Shown: one piece after another, positions 22,093 to 32,140 of the stretch
Position numbering within the stretch: the stretch's first letter is position 1
How the letters are laid out: the number at the start of each line of letters is the position of its first letter
Source: Isochrysis galbana
Lineage: Eukaryota; Haptophyta; Isochrysidales; Isochrysidaceae
Direction: 5' to 3'
DNA: 64,000 nt
NCBI GenBank assembly: GCA_018136815.1
Contig: CM030935.1
Location: 4,911,691-4,975,690, forward strand
Notes under the pieces: model-generated
What the model was told of the DNA's origin: nothing
The model's database searches: none
What the model saw: the letters and a program-made list of their open reading frames with translations, nothing else
Position numbers and translations under genes: made by a program

Positions 22093-22563
22093 CTTGCCGC
22101 TACTTGTTCACCCTATGTTGTGCTATACTTGGGCCATTAGCTGGACAAACACGCCCATACCCCACACCTAGGTTGGGTTTGCTAGGACCAAATGAAGCTG
22201 TTGTCTCTCTGCGGGATCTCTGCCCATCCACGAACCCACCTACCACTACTGCACTACTGCGCGACCCCCTAGCAATAGGGCCGCCAGCATCGCCCGATGT
22301 CCGATGTAGCTGGTACCCGCATTGGGATTGGGCGCGGAACTTCAGGACCTGTTCCTTTTTCCATCCTATGCTGCTCCTCGTCAACAATCGTTAAAAACAT
22401 AGCCAAACCTTGAAAACAAAAAAAATCTTAAAAAACCATAGTTGTTGCGTCAGCTTGCGAGCTCGCAAGGATTTGGAGCTTACACTAATATCAGTACCTT
22501 GTATCAGCTCGCAAGTGGCAAAAACAAAACTGACCTCCTAAAAACAAAACTACCACATCACCC
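22093..22563. other. Intergenic, AT-richer
   Basis: Downstream flank of the dehydrogenase, ending at the hAT pseudogene. No gene seen. Confidence 0.4.
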
Positions 22564-23830
22564 TCACTCACCCTCGCCCTCACTGTAGCACCTTACTCTC
22601 CCACTCCTCAAAAGCCTTGATTCCAAAAGAATGTTTGTGTGACATCGAACAAGCCGATCGACTAGGGACGGGCCAGGATTTCGGATTTTTTTTTCGAAAT
22701 TTGGGCTCATTTTCCGAGCGTCGATTTCGTTCGAAATTTCGCGAAATTTGGGCCGTCTAAGGGACATGGACACAATACCAAGGGGGGGACGGGGGTCGAT
22801 GGGCAATAAATATACTACTATTTGGGGGGGGGGGGGGTCGGGAATGACTGGCGCGAAATTCCCGACGCGTGACGCGCGACAAAACCGCGGCTTTTCACGT
22901 ATCCTCCATCATGAGTTGGAGTTGGTGGCTGGTGGAGGGTAAACCACTCTCAGCTTCCAGCTTGGTCGCGAGGTGCCCGTATTTCTTTTGCTTTGTCACC
23001 TAACTTCCGCGTCGTGTGAGCGCGTGTTTTTGTTATTGAAGTGCATGCATGTTTGGAGGCATGCCAATAATTCGTTGTCCGATCAGCTCCAGTGTGCGCA
23101 TTGATGCTTTGGTACAACCAACGTGACACGTGCTGAATGATGACAAGTGAGGCCTGACTCGTGGCTTGTAGTTTGTTTATCAGAGCGTAAATTACAGAAT
23201 CAGAGTAATGTATGTAGTTATGATAGGTAATAGATATCTCACATCTTAATTAATACTTAATACTTAAACTTAACATTAACACTAACACTTCGTATTAATT
23301 ATAATAGTTAACACTAGATATAGCATACAGCGTATCGTCGATCGGCGTACGGCGTAGGCGTAGTTACAGTACATAGTACACGAGTACACGTGTACACGTG
23401 AGCGCAACTCCACAAGTTCACCGCGAAATATTGTCGAAATTTGGGTGGGGAAGCGCGAAATATTGGCGAAATATCGAACGAAATTTGGGCAGGTCTCAAA
23501 CGAAACTCTGGCCTGTCCCTACGATCGACCGTCTTTTGACCGAGTCGATTGCGTTTCTTTGAGTGGATCCACCCCTCGACGGACCATGCGTGTTCGCAGC
23601 CGGATGCCGAACAGTTCATTGCAAGCAAACGCATTGCGGCCCAACTGCAATTGAGATGTGGAAACGGCTGTAAGTAAATCTTCGCCATCTTCTTTGCATG
23701 GAGAGAAGGCGTATTCGTCGGTAAGATCATGTGAGCCACAAGCGAAGCTCACCTCAAATTCGGTTAGATCACCTATGAGCTCCGGGTACGAATGCTCAGC
23801 GGTAAGCCATCTGGCGTAATACATCGCGCA
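22564..23830 (-). pseudogene. hAT transposase gene split by a second hAT element
   Basis: Minus-strand coding runs from about 23830 (CAMYYARWLTAEHSYPEL), through CGSHDLTDEYAFS, a frameshift near 23700, AMRLLAMNCSASGCEHAWS and RNRLGQKTVDR at 23530. It then resumes at 22662 as VDRLVRCHTNILLESRL. The two halves join at the duplicated target sequence flanking 22663-23521. The protein corresponds to the C-terminal dimerisation region of the family seen at 2346-2981. The N-terminal part (BED finger, catalytic core) is not present to the right. Confidence 0.78.
22663..23521. mobile_element. 859-bp hAT element with 8-bp target duplication
   Basis: The ends are TAGGGACGGGCCAG (22663-22676) and the inverted CTGGCCTGTCCCTA (23508-23521), matching at 13 of 14 positions. 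The perfect direct repeat CGATCGAC flanks it at 22655-22662 and 23522-23529. Eight-base target duplications and short TIRs are diagnostic of hAT transposons. Internally, on the plus strand near 22910-23050, MSWSWWLVEGKPLSASSLVA and a CERV motif are remnants of a hAT dimerisation domain, now frameshifted. No functional transposase remains, so it is a non-autonomous or dead copy. A truncated relative lies at 1256-1806. Confidence 0.88.
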
Positions 23831-23856
23831 CTTCTTTTTTCTCGTCACTAGACAAC

Positions 23857-23950
23857 AACTAAGTTTATACTTGGTTCGCCCATGGGGGGGCACGAGCCCC
23901 CCTCTCTCTCCACTCCTCCCCTGCCGTGGGGGAGGAACCACCCATGCAAG
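23857..23950 (+). mobile_element. LINE 5' terminus (hairpin plus ATG)
   Basis: A hairpin with arms AACTAAG and CTTGGTT (23857-23876; one G-U pair) is followed by CGCCC and an ATG opening a short GC-rich frame (MGGHEPPSLSTPPLPWG). The same arrangement occurs on the minus strand at 63698-63610 with near-identical sequence, and at 46899. It is interpreted as the very start of a LINE copy, 3'-truncated after about 90 bp. Confidence 0.5.
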
Positions 23951-24539
23951 CTGCGCTCATGTTGCGATACAATGAGCGTAGGTGTTGAGGTGTGATTGCT
24001 CTCACGCTGCTTGATGCAAGAAGGAATTGGCTAAGAACTCATAAATTATTATGTCCTTCACCATTATGTAAGTAAGATAGACGATAGATGTCGCGGGTAG
24101 AGGGTACACTTCCCCCTCGTACGTTCCATTTTTAGGTCTTCCCGCGCGACTCCCTCTCCGTCGCCGCGCCCCAGCTCCCTTCTTCCCGTATCGTCCCGTA
24201 TCGGTCCGCCCCCCCTCCCTTCTCCTCTCCTCTTCCCGGCTCCCCCGCGGAAGCCCTCCCCCCTCTCTCCCCTCCCGTCTCTCCCCGAGTGCTTCCTTGA
24301 GTTTCCGGGGCAGACGTGCCCAATGCCTACATGAACGGCGCCCGCCAAGAACGTCCTCTCACCTACCTCACCAAATACAGTACCGGGGGGGGGGGGCTCC
24401 CATTCCCCAAGCCTCCCCCGTCGCCAATCGCCAGCATATGCCATATATTGCCCTAGCGCCAGCGCCAGCGCCCTCTCCCCCCCCCGCCCCCCCTTCACCC
24501 ATCATCTCATCATGATGAGAGCATGTGAGAATGTAGATG
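23951..24539. other. Intergenic, no gene seen
   Basis: C-rich blocks (24160-24270) and a G run near 24386. No gene recognised. Confidence 0.4.
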
Positions 24540-25090
24540 GAGCGTGTACCCCATCCTGAACCCCAACCCTGACCGTGCCTTGCGCGATCCGCGCTCGTTG
24601 CGCGCATGGCGCATGGCTGCAGCGGTGCTGCATTGCGCAAACAAACAATGCAGCAATGCCCATTGCCCATTGCTGACACAATTCTCCTTCCCACCCCACT
24701 CTTGTGCACCACAGGAACCTACAACTCGGTGCCCTGCCATGGGCCATCCATGGGCCTTCATTCAACGCTTGACTCCCCCTCTCACTCTGCTCGCTCACTC
24801 CCTCTTCCTACTGCATTTAACCCAAGCAGCACAAACCCCCTCGTCGTCCTCTGATGTAGGTTGTTGTAGGCACAAAACATCTCAACATCTCAACATATGA
24901 CCAAACAGAGGGAGGACATGCCCTGAGGTGGCGGCGCTGCCCATGCCTAGCGCATGGGTATAGCGCCCTATCCAGCCATCTCTCCTTCCCCACGGCTCCT
25001 CTCTATCTCTAATAATCTGCTCCTCACCCTCCCATTAGGCCCCCCCGTCTATGAGACCAAAACAGGATCATGGCGTGGGGACTTTCGACG
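24540..25090 (+). repeat. ORF1-like repeat, copy of 34960-35500
   Basis: Words such as GAGGGAGGACATG, GCTGCCCATGCCTAGCGCA and CATTAGGCCCCCC occur in the same order here (24905-25060) and in reverse complement at 35040-35175. Upstream, TQFSFPPHSCAPQEPTTRC parallels the duplicated TQFSSSPHSC / HFPFSPHACGPQ blocks of that minus-strand ORF. It is a proline/serine-rich LINE ORF1 relative without a complete frame. Confidence 0.6.
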
Positions 25091-25817
25091 CGCGCGCCTG
25101 CGCCACCATCCAAATACGAATACGGAGGGTCATATTGAGGCAGTTTCAAATACGGTAAATACGGTCTGTATTTGGCCTTCGTCCAAATACGGTGAATACG
25201 TATTTCCCATCTAGGGCGCGAGCCGCTCACGCGCAGCGATGGCGCGGCAAGGCCGCGGCGGCCCGCCTGCCCCCCCGCCCGTGGGAGCGCCCCCTCCATC
25301 CACATTGCCTCCCCGTCCTCCTCTTCTCACTTCCACTTCTTGTGCTTTGTCCATACACATCAGCACATACATCACATGCTTCTTCAGCAACAAACACCAA
25401 ACACCCATATATATTCCCATATATACATATACCATATACATAACACATAACACCATAAGTTATGCGTTATGCCATAAGTAAGACAACAAACAACAAATAC
25501 ACACAAGCAAACATGACTGACTATGCTGTAAGTCTCAAGATGACATGTTCACAAGCCTCGTCATCTCCTGCATGCTCGTCGTCCGAGCCTTCTCCACTCT
25601 CTTCATCAGTATCCCACTTGCATATATGTCTGGGCGCCAAGCAGCGTCTTGCATGCGCGGCTGCAGGCCGAGTGATTCGTGACAAAAACCAATCTGTCTG
25701 CGGTCATGTGCGATAATCTCGACCGGGCAGCTATCTTAATTTGTCCATACACGGACCAATTTCGTTCTGCTGCCGATGCTGCAGCAGGCTGAGCATATAT
25801 CATATATATATCATATA
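25091..25817. other. Low-complexity AT-rich interval at the LINE 3' flank
   Basis: No gene. Contains ATAC/ATAT-rich sequence (25400-25460, 25795-25817). The last 16 bases are part of the putative target duplication of the adjoining LINE. Confidence 0.45.
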
Positions 25818-25936
25818 TAAAAAACCTTTTAATATTCTCGCCTCCCCCGTGGCACTGACTCGCATATTCGTAGCCACGCCCCCTTCCCTTCCTCACCCTC
25901 ATTCCCCGCCTTGCGGCAACTCCCCTCGTGCTCTAC

Positions 25937-27703
25937 TTAGGGGCTCGGGATATGTGGGGGGTCCGAGCGGAGCTGTGTGCACTTGTCCTCAGCGGCGTGT
26001 TCTCCGCTGACCGGTAAATGGTCTGACGCGGCTTTGCCCGTAAATAGGTCCGGGCAGGGTCCGTGTTGCTGCCATTGGATAGCATCTATATCTTCGCTAT
26101 GGTATATGCGGTCTATCCTTGTGTGGATGGTGGCTGCCATTCTCGTGTAGCCAACGTTCGGCCCTAGGCGTAGCGTGTGATGTGCGTCTCGGAGTTTGTG
26201 CGCTTTAGTCAGCGCTCTCCATTTTTCCCCGTGCGTGTTGGCATATAGTGCCTCCCCTACTCTTTGGGAGTCGTGCGCGCTGTTTTCTACGCAGTTGAGG
26301 TCTCCGCCTATTACCGTCGGTATAGGGTCTAAGGCGCCTAGTTTTCTATCTAGTTCGGTTATCTGCCTTCCGCGGGGTCCAGGTTGCGCACTGAGGTATA
26401 CCGATATTATTCGGTATCGGGTTTCATCTATGTTTAGCGTTATGGATACGCATCTACCTTCTAGTAAGATTTCTAGGGACTCCGTTCTAGCAGTTATTCG
26501 CTCGGCCGCTTCTCTGATTGCCACCGCGACACCGCTAGCTGGGTCTCCTAGCTCTCCTGGGGCAACAAACCACAGCCAGCCCAACATGGCGGCTGTCCTA
26601 TGTGCCCGGAGGTGCGAGCCGTCCTCGTATGCATGAAGTTCTTGCAGTAGTAGTATGTCTACTTTTGCCTTTCGCGCTTGCGATAGCACGGCGGCTAGCT
26701 TGCCGTTCTTGGTGCCGTTAATGTTGTATGTCGCGATGCGGACAGGTCCTTCACCTGGGTAACCAAGGGTGGAGTCATATGTGAGTCTAGGGCGCCGGGG
26801 CATTATTCTCGCGACGGCAAGTTTGGTGGCCGCAATCGCGTTGGCGAACGCGCACTCTGGGTGGAGGAAAAGGCATGCCGGGCCGTTTAAACAGACGCCC
26901 GGGATCTTCTTGTGTGGATGAAGGTGGCAGCGGATCGTGCACTTGTTGTCGATCCACGCGCCAGGCACGTCGTGCGAGAGATTGCATCGCACACCTCGTT
27001 TGTTCCTGAGGCACAGACCTTGGGTGAAGCGCGCACATTGCTTGGGGGGGCCCTTGCCAAGAGCCTCGTGCGCCGATTTCGGGCGGGGGTTGAGCCTTTG
27101 CGCCTCGTTGCGCTCGCGGCGCTTCGCCGCTTCTTGTTCGCATTCGCATACTCGAATCGAGCTTAGGAGGCCCTTAACCACCTCCGGACGCCAGCCCTTG
27201 CATCCGCGTAGGCTGCCGTGGACCATGAGCTTGTGGGGGGATTGAATGGACTCCGGCATTTTGATCTCCTTGCACGCCCGAATGGCGTAATTCACCGGGA
27301 CTGTCTTGCCTTCTATCTGTAGTAGAAGCTTGCGAGGGAAGTTTCCGTCGAGAAACGAGCCTTGGCCCGCCGAAACGTAAAGATGCCAGCGGGTCGAGTA
27401 GGCCGCCTTGGACACAAAGGTGCCTGCTCCGCCTTCGAGCTTCATGCGCTCTCGGTTGCCTTTCAGAAAGGTTAGCCCAACCTTTTCGATCGCAATAATG
27501 AGCGCGCTGAGATTGATTTGGGCCGCTTGCGCCAGGCCGTCTGCCTCGACGACTAGGTGCGCCGCGACGTCTTGGAGGGCGTTGTAGAGGGCTTTGCGAG
27601 AGGTGGAGCCTTTCTTGTTGATTTTCTCATCAATTGCTTCAACTTTTACGCGGACGGGGATGTCGGTTTGAATGATGCGGAGGGTGGTGTTGTCCCCATA
27701 CAT
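25937..27703 (-). CDS. LINE ORF: ORF1 C-terminus, CCCH fingers and APE endonuclease
   Basis: This 588-residue frame fuses functions usually split between ORF1 and ORF2 of LINEs. Residues 1-210 are the ORF1 body (HLYVSAGQGSF, RGCKG, CECEQ). Residues about 225-290 hold two CCCH zinc fingers: CARFTQGLCLRNKRGVRCNL with the following SH, and a second ending CLNGPACLFLH. From about 320 an AP-endonuclease-like domain follows: RIATYNINGTKNGK, LLLQELHAYE (catalytic Glu), VIGGDLNCVEN (GDxN) and KAASDHLPV (SDH). After SDHLPV the frame enters the 3' tail and stops, so no reverse transcriptase follows. The true start lies upstream at 28466; a frameshift separates the halves (see that entry). Confidence 0.85.
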   Translation of the reverse strand: MYGDNTTLRIIQTDIPVRVKVEAIDEKINKKGSTSRKALYNALQDVAAHLVVEADGLAQAAQINLSALIIAIEKVGLTFLKGNRERMKLEGGAGTFVSKAAYSTRWHLYVSAGQGSFLDGNFPRKLLLQIEGKTVPVNYAIRACKEIKMPESIQSPHKLMVHGSLRGCKGWRPEVVKGLLSSIRVCECEQEAAKRRERNEAQRLNPRPKSAHEALGKGPPKQCARFTQGLCLRNKRGVRCNLSHDVPGAWIDNKCTIRCHLHPHKKIPGVCLNGPACLFLHPECAFANAIAATKLAVARIMPRRPRLTYDSTLGYPGEGPVRIATYNINGTKNGKLAAVLSQARKAKVDILLLQELHAYEDGSHLRAHRTAAMLGWLWFVAPGELGDPASGVAVAIREAAERITARTESLEILLEGRCVSITLNIDETRYRIISVYLSAQPGPRGRQITELDRKLGALDPIPTVIGGDLNCVENSAHDSQRVGEALYANTHGEKWRALTKAHKLRDAHHTLRLGPNVGYTRMAATIHTRIDRIYHSEDIDAIQWQQHGPCPDLFTGKAASDHLPVSGEHAAEDKCTQLRSDPPHIPSP

Positions 27704-28466
27704 AACGCTCTTTGAATTGCTGAGCGCAGTCCTCGTTCACGGCGATATGCCATGGCCCGCGGATGGACCGGGCCCAGAAGTCCGGCTCCGGGTCGACTCC
27801 TTCGAGCTCCAAGAGGAGCTCTACGATCGCGGCGTAGACGGTGGCGTCCTGGAAAGTGTAGTCTCCCTCCTGGTGAAAGGACAGCTCGTATGTTGCGTCC
27901 GACTCAGTGTAGCCTTGCTCCTCATCTGAGGGCGGCTCCTGAGTGGCAGGGGAGGTCGGGGTATGTGAGGCCATGGGTGGGTCCAATCGAGCGTGTGGCG
28001 GGGGAGTGTGATGTGCGCCCCTAGACGCACCCAAGCAGCTTCCTTTCTGTGTGGTCATGTGTTGTGGTGTTGAGGGGTCAGTGCCATTGTGCGTTCTGCT
28101 GTTGGTTTTGGATTTGTGCCCATAAGGGCCACCCGGTCTCGGGCCGCGCTGCCGGGGCAGCGCGGCCGTCCCTAGGGTGGGAGAGGCCTCTGCCATAAGG
28201 CATGCCTGGTGGCTGTATTGTTCGTCTTGTGTGGTGCTGGTCCTCTGTGTTCTACAGCTTGTGACCCTCCATGGGGAGGGCCAGCATGGCTGCAGTGGTT
28301 GGTGTGGCCGAGGCCACGGGCCGTGCGGCGCGACCGGGGTCGCGCTCACCTGCTCGGCCTCTGCGGGCGGACGCGGTCGCTTCGCCTGCGACAGCTCCAT
28401 GGGTGCCGGGGGGGTCCCCGCGGCGGGGGACCCGAAGGAGAGGTGGGGAGCGGCGGCGCGCTCCAT
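27639..28466 (-). CDS. LINE ORF1 N-terminal half, frameshifted
   Basis: Starts with MERAAAPHLSFGSP, the N-terminus shared by this LINE family, and is rich in Pro, Thr and Ser. Near the end it contains GPWHIAVNEDCAQQFKERY, which should continue into YGDNTTLRII of the downstream frame, as it does in the copy at 1-1254. A 4-base tandem duplication (CATACATA on the plus strand, 27697-27704) shifts the frame, so translation here ends at 27639. Removing one unit would restore continuity, which marks this as a recent inactivating change. Confidence 0.75.
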   Translation of the reverse strand: MERAAAPHLSFGSPAAGTPPAPMELSQAKRPRPPAEAEQVSATPVAPHGPWPRPHQPLQPCWPSPWRVTSCRTQRTSTTQDEQYSHQACLMAEASPTLGTAALPRQRGPRPGGPYGHKSKTNSRTHNGTDPSTPQHMTTQKGSCLGASRGAHHTPPPHARLDPPMASHTPTSPATQEPPSDEEQGYTESDATYELSFHQEGDYTFQDATVYAAIVELLLELEGVDPEPDFWARSIRGPWHIAVNEDCAQQFKERYVWGQHHPPHHSNRHPRPRKS

Positions 28467-28492
28467 GGCGTCTAACTATAAAGTTAGTTGAT

Positions 28493-28925
28493 ATATATAT
28501 CATATATAATATAGTAGTATATATATATGTATACACACTATATATCTACTACTACTAATATATTATATAGTATGTGTATACAGCTGTGTATACACTGTGT
28601 ATACAGCCACAGGCTGTATACACAGCGTATAATGTGTATACTCGGGGCCGTCTTGTGTATATGCCATGTAGGATATCCAAGAGATATATATCCGGATATC
28701 TTGGCCTACCTACCCCTAAGTAAAATTCATATTAGAGTATGAGTCAACCGCGCCCCCCATGCTGAACTTAGTATAAACTTATAGTTGGTGTGAGTGGAGT
28801 AAAGAGTAAAATTCACAGTAGAGCGTAGAGTATCGGTTCACCGTCCCCCCCGCTCCCCCCATGCTGAACTGAGTATAAACTTAGTTGGTGTAAGTGGAGT
28901 AAAGAGTAAAATGCACAGTTCCTTT
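28493..28925 (-). repeat. AT-rich block and tandem hairpin-ATG cassettes
   Basis: 28493-28640 is TATA/GTATAC-rich. At 28735-28920 a unit of about 100 bp occurs twice: AAAATTC, CCCCATGCTGAACT, a hairpin, GTTGGTGT, GTGGAGTAAAGAGTAAAAT. On the minus strand each copy reads hairpin (AACTAAG... and CTCAGTT in the copy near 28866-28886), CAGC, ATG, then a G run. This is the LINE 5'-end layout seen at 46899 and 23857. Confidence 0.55.
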
Positions 28926-29549
28926 CAAATGCGCTGTCTATCTAGGCGCGCCCCCCCGCGGCGCCGCTCGCGTCAGCGCGCCATAGGCGTCACACCCTCC
29001 CCCCCCTCCCCCTCTCCCCCCCTTCCCCCCCCTCCCCCCTCCCCTCCCCCCCCCTCCCCCCCCTCTTTCTGCGGGAGGCGCGCCATCTCGCACGCGGGGG
29101 GCTGCGGCGGGGGGGCCGCGCGCCGCTTTGTCCCAAGGCCCTCTCTCTCCCTTCCCTCGTCTTCCACAAGGTTTTCCTCCTCTCCGGCGCTCGAGGGCCG
29201 TCCTCCACGCTCCTCCCCCGCCGCGCGCCGCGCGCCCCCCCCCCTCCGCCGCCCCGCCGGCGGCGCCTCGCGCGCGCGCGTGAGGGAGGGGGGGAGAGGG
29301 GGGGGGGGGTCCACTTCCCCCGCGCGAGTGTTTGACCGGCGCACACCGCACCGCGCCGCGCGCCGGGCCCCACGCGCGGGGGGGGGCGGGGGGGGGCCGT
29401 TTTTTCTTTTCGCGCCCGCCCGCGAGGTGCGATCCAGATCTGCGCCTTCTGTCGAAGGTGTCTCGGGAATCTTTCCCCCCCGCGCGCTTGCGACGTTCAA
29501 AAACCTTCGATAGACCTCGCCGTCCGTCGACGTTCTTCCCTCGCGAGAT
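28926..29549. promoter_or_regulatory. GC-rich promoter region of the 29550 gene
   Basis: Extremely C- and G-rich, with homopolymer runs (C runs 28999-29070, G runs 29288-29310 and 29380-29397). Long frames on either strand are composition artefacts. It probably holds the promoter and 5' UTR of the following gene. Confidence 0.45.
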
Positions 29550-30413
29550 ATGATGTACCTCACCCTCCTCTGCGCCTCCCCTGCCCTCAACCTCATGGCG
29601 GCCGGCACCGCCCTGCGCACCGCGCCGCCGATGATGCAGATGCAACAGCCGGCTCCGCCGATCGGCGCCCCGCCGGGCATGGACGCGCCCGCGCTCCGTG
29701 GTCGTGTGGTGCCAACCAAGGCGCCCGGTGGCGTTGACGACGTGATCCTCGTGCAGGGTGGTTCCCTCCGTACCTGGTCGTACCGCTCGCCCGCTGTCGA
29801 GCAGGTGCAGGTCGAGCTCACCACCGAGGGCCGCCCGCTTGATGCCGACATCGAGCTCTGGCACGGTCCCGACAACACGCCCGTCAAGATGCGCGTGTAC
29901 AACGAGAACGGCCAGGTCCGCCCCTTCTCCGCGGTCATCGAGACCCCGCGCGGCCCGAACACCGTCGCGATCCGCAACATTGGCCAGCTCGAGTTCCCAT
30001 TCGCGGCCAAGGTCATGGCTGAGCAGGTCGACAAGCCCTCGCCGGAGTGCATTTCCTCCTCGATGACCATCCAGGGTGGTGCCCTCCGCACGTACCCCTT
30101 CGATCCGTCAGTCGACTCTGTCCAGATCCTCCTCAAGACGGACGGTCGCCCGCTCAACGCGCGCATCGAGCTCCTCCAGGGTCCCAACAACAACAAGCAG
30201 GTCATTGAGCTCTACACTGAGGACGGCCTTGACCGGCCTTTCTTCTGCGTCCTCAAGACGCCGGGCTCGGGCAACGTCGTTCGCTGCGTCAACACTGCGC
30301 CGGTTGAGTTCCCCATGACCGCCGCTGTCGTGCCGCGCACCTTCAATCCCGACGTGTCGTCTGATGCTGTGCTCGGCGGCGACGTCGTCATCGGCGGCGA
30401 CCTCGGCTGGTAA
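29550..30413 (+). CDS. Two-domain protein with internal duplication, function unknown
   Basis: A 287-residue intronless protein. A short hydrophobic N-terminus (MMYLTLLCASPALNLMAAG) followed by an Ala/Met/Pro-rich stretch could be an organelle-targeting peptide. Two homologous domains of about 100 residues follow: (i) VQGGSLRTWSYRSPAVEQVQ with TEGRPLDADIELWHGPDN, and (ii) IQGGALRTYPFDPSVDSVQI with TDGRPLNARIELLQGPNN, each closing with RPF..V..TP.G.N.V and an EFP motif. The pattern suggests beta-sandwich folds. The C-terminus is VLGGDVVIGGDLGW. Similar two-repeat proteins are, to my recollection, found in plastid-bearing algae, but I cannot name the family. Codon use is strongly GC-biased and regular, which suggests high expression. 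Confidence 0.75.
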   Translation: MMYLTLLCASPALNLMAAGTALRTAPPMMQMQQPAPPIGAPPGMDAPALRGRVVPTKAPGGVDDVILVQGGSLRTWSYRSPAVEQVQVELTTEGRPLDADIELWHGPDNTPVKMRVYNENGQVRPFSAVIETPRGPNTVAIRNIGQLEFPFAAKVMAEQVDKPSPECISSSMTIQGGALRTYPFDPSVDSVQILLKTDGRPLNARIELLQGPNNNKQVIELYTEDGLDRPFFCVLKTPGSGNVVRCVNTAPVEFPMTAAVVPRTFNPDVSSDAVLGGDVVIGGDLGW

Positions 30414-31869
30414 GCACTTCATGACCGCATGAGGCGCCCTTGACTGACCGACTGTGCTCTCGGAACTTCACATGGCGTCGAGCATGCACTCGAGTTTCTC
30501 AGTCCCTTGAACAACGCTTGAATTCTAGTGTGTCTGATCATGTGCCTGGGTTTAACTTTTGCTTTGCCGTGTGAAAGAGGGACGCGTTGACCCCGCTTTT
30601 GCGCTTCCCTGCACTATTGTTGTCGCCACTTGCCCCCTGCTTACATGTGGATGGTCGAGTTATTTGGTTTGGTAGTAGTTTGAGTGTGTCGCCCCCGTTG
30701 TGAGAGATCCTTTTTCTAATGAATGTGTGAGCCATATGAATTCGAAATATTCTAGCCTCCGCACGGCCCTCGGGTGAAAAATTCCTCGCCGCACATGTTC
30801 CCTCCATCGCTCCCTCATACTCATACCCTAGTTGTCACGTCAGGCCTGACGTCACTGTCGTCAGGTAGGTGTCAGGTCAGTTGAACCTGACGGTGACCGT
30901 CAGACGTCTCGTCATATGGCTGACCGATCTACGATTAAAATATTAGAAAGGAATATATAAAAGGTACAAGTTGTCAAAAAATGAGTGACTGGTACCGATA
31001 CCAGTATCCTTACCAACACATGTCCGAGCAGTCGCCTCGAACGCGTGCCACGTGCCACGTTCAACTTCAACTTAACCTGTGCCGCGACGCACTGTGCCAC
31101 TGTAGCGTGCGTAAGATCTAAATGGTCGAATTTTGCACTATATAGCTTATGTTTTTATAAACATTAATTGGACCTGACGTCAGGTCTGACGTCACTGGTG
31201 TCAGGTTGTGTCAGGTCCCGTGGACATGACACCTGACGATAGGTTTGACAACCGGGACTCATACGGCGACATCAAGATCAAGGAGGAAGGGTTGTTAGTG
31301 TTAGGGGCGAGCGGCGTGTTCCGGTCCCTGGCGCAAGAAAATTCCGCAACTGGGGAGATGAGCCCCTGCACTGAGCCACTGGCCGACGCTGCACACAGAC
31401 GCCGGTGAAGGCGCGGGTGAAGACGTCCCCGCGCTCCCCGCAGGCTCTGCAGAGAGACGGGAAAAACAAAAAGCACCAGTGCCAGTGCGCGACCGGGGAC
31501 ACCCGGTAGAATAAAAAAAGGGGGGGGGGGGTTCGGGGAAGAGAGGGCGGGGGAAGGGGGGAGGAGCGATCTGGGGAGGGGGGGCGTTAAAGGAAGAAGA
31601 AGAAGGAAGACATGAAGAGAGAGGAGGAGGAGCGAGGAGACTACAGGAGGAGAGAGGGAGAGGAGAGACGAGAGAGAGAGGCAGAGTAGACTTGAAGAGA
31701 GGGAGTGAGTGAGTGGAGAGAGGAGAGGGTGGAGAGGGAGAGGGGAAGGAAGGGAGAGGTAGAAGCAGGAGAGTCGGGGTGGAAGAGAAGAACAGAGAGA
31801 GAGAAGAGGAGAGAGGAGGGGAACAGAAGAAGAGGGAAGAGGGAACAAGAGAGACAATTAGAGGGGAGG
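30414..31869. other. Intergenic with TGACGTCA-bearing direct repeats
   Basis: 3' flank of the preceding gene, then an AT-richer segment. Two direct repeats of about 40 bp lie at 30839-30878 and 31179-31218 (GTCAGG-C/T-CTGACGTCACTG then GTCAGGT...GTGTCAGGTC). The perfect palindrome ACCTGACGTCAGGT is at about 31173-31186. No gene recognised. Confidence 0.5.
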
Positions 31870-32047
<178 letters not shown>

Positions 32048-32140
32048 ACATTTAAGAGAAACAACCTACTTTATAAGAGAGAGCCCCAAGGGCGGGATTT
32101 CCTCCCTCTTCCCTCCCCTCCCGCCCCCTCTCCCCTCCCC

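Larger units (their letters stand above)
25818..28492 (-). mobile_element. LINE with both ends kept but reverse transcriptase deleted
   Basis: The element reads right to left. Its 5' end is a hairpin (CTAACT and AGTTAG, 28472-28487) just before the ORF1 ATG at 28466. Its 3' end (25818-25965) matches the tails at 39480-39696 and 34280-34460: a GGCCCCTAAGTAGAGCA-like block, GCCGCAAGGCG, then GAGA-TATTAA-AGGTTTTTT. Between the endonuclease and this tail the whole reverse transcriptase is missing. The flanks share ATATATATCATATATA (25802-25817 and 28493-28508), a plausible 16-bp target duplication, though in AT-rich sequence. It is an internally deleted, non-autonomous copy of about 2.7 kb. Confidence 0.75.

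Noticed and set aside
28938-30205. Two 300-410 codon minus-strand frames around 29 kb
   Set aside because: They lie across G/C homopolymers and opposite the 29550 gene, whose duplicated domains clearly define the coding strand.
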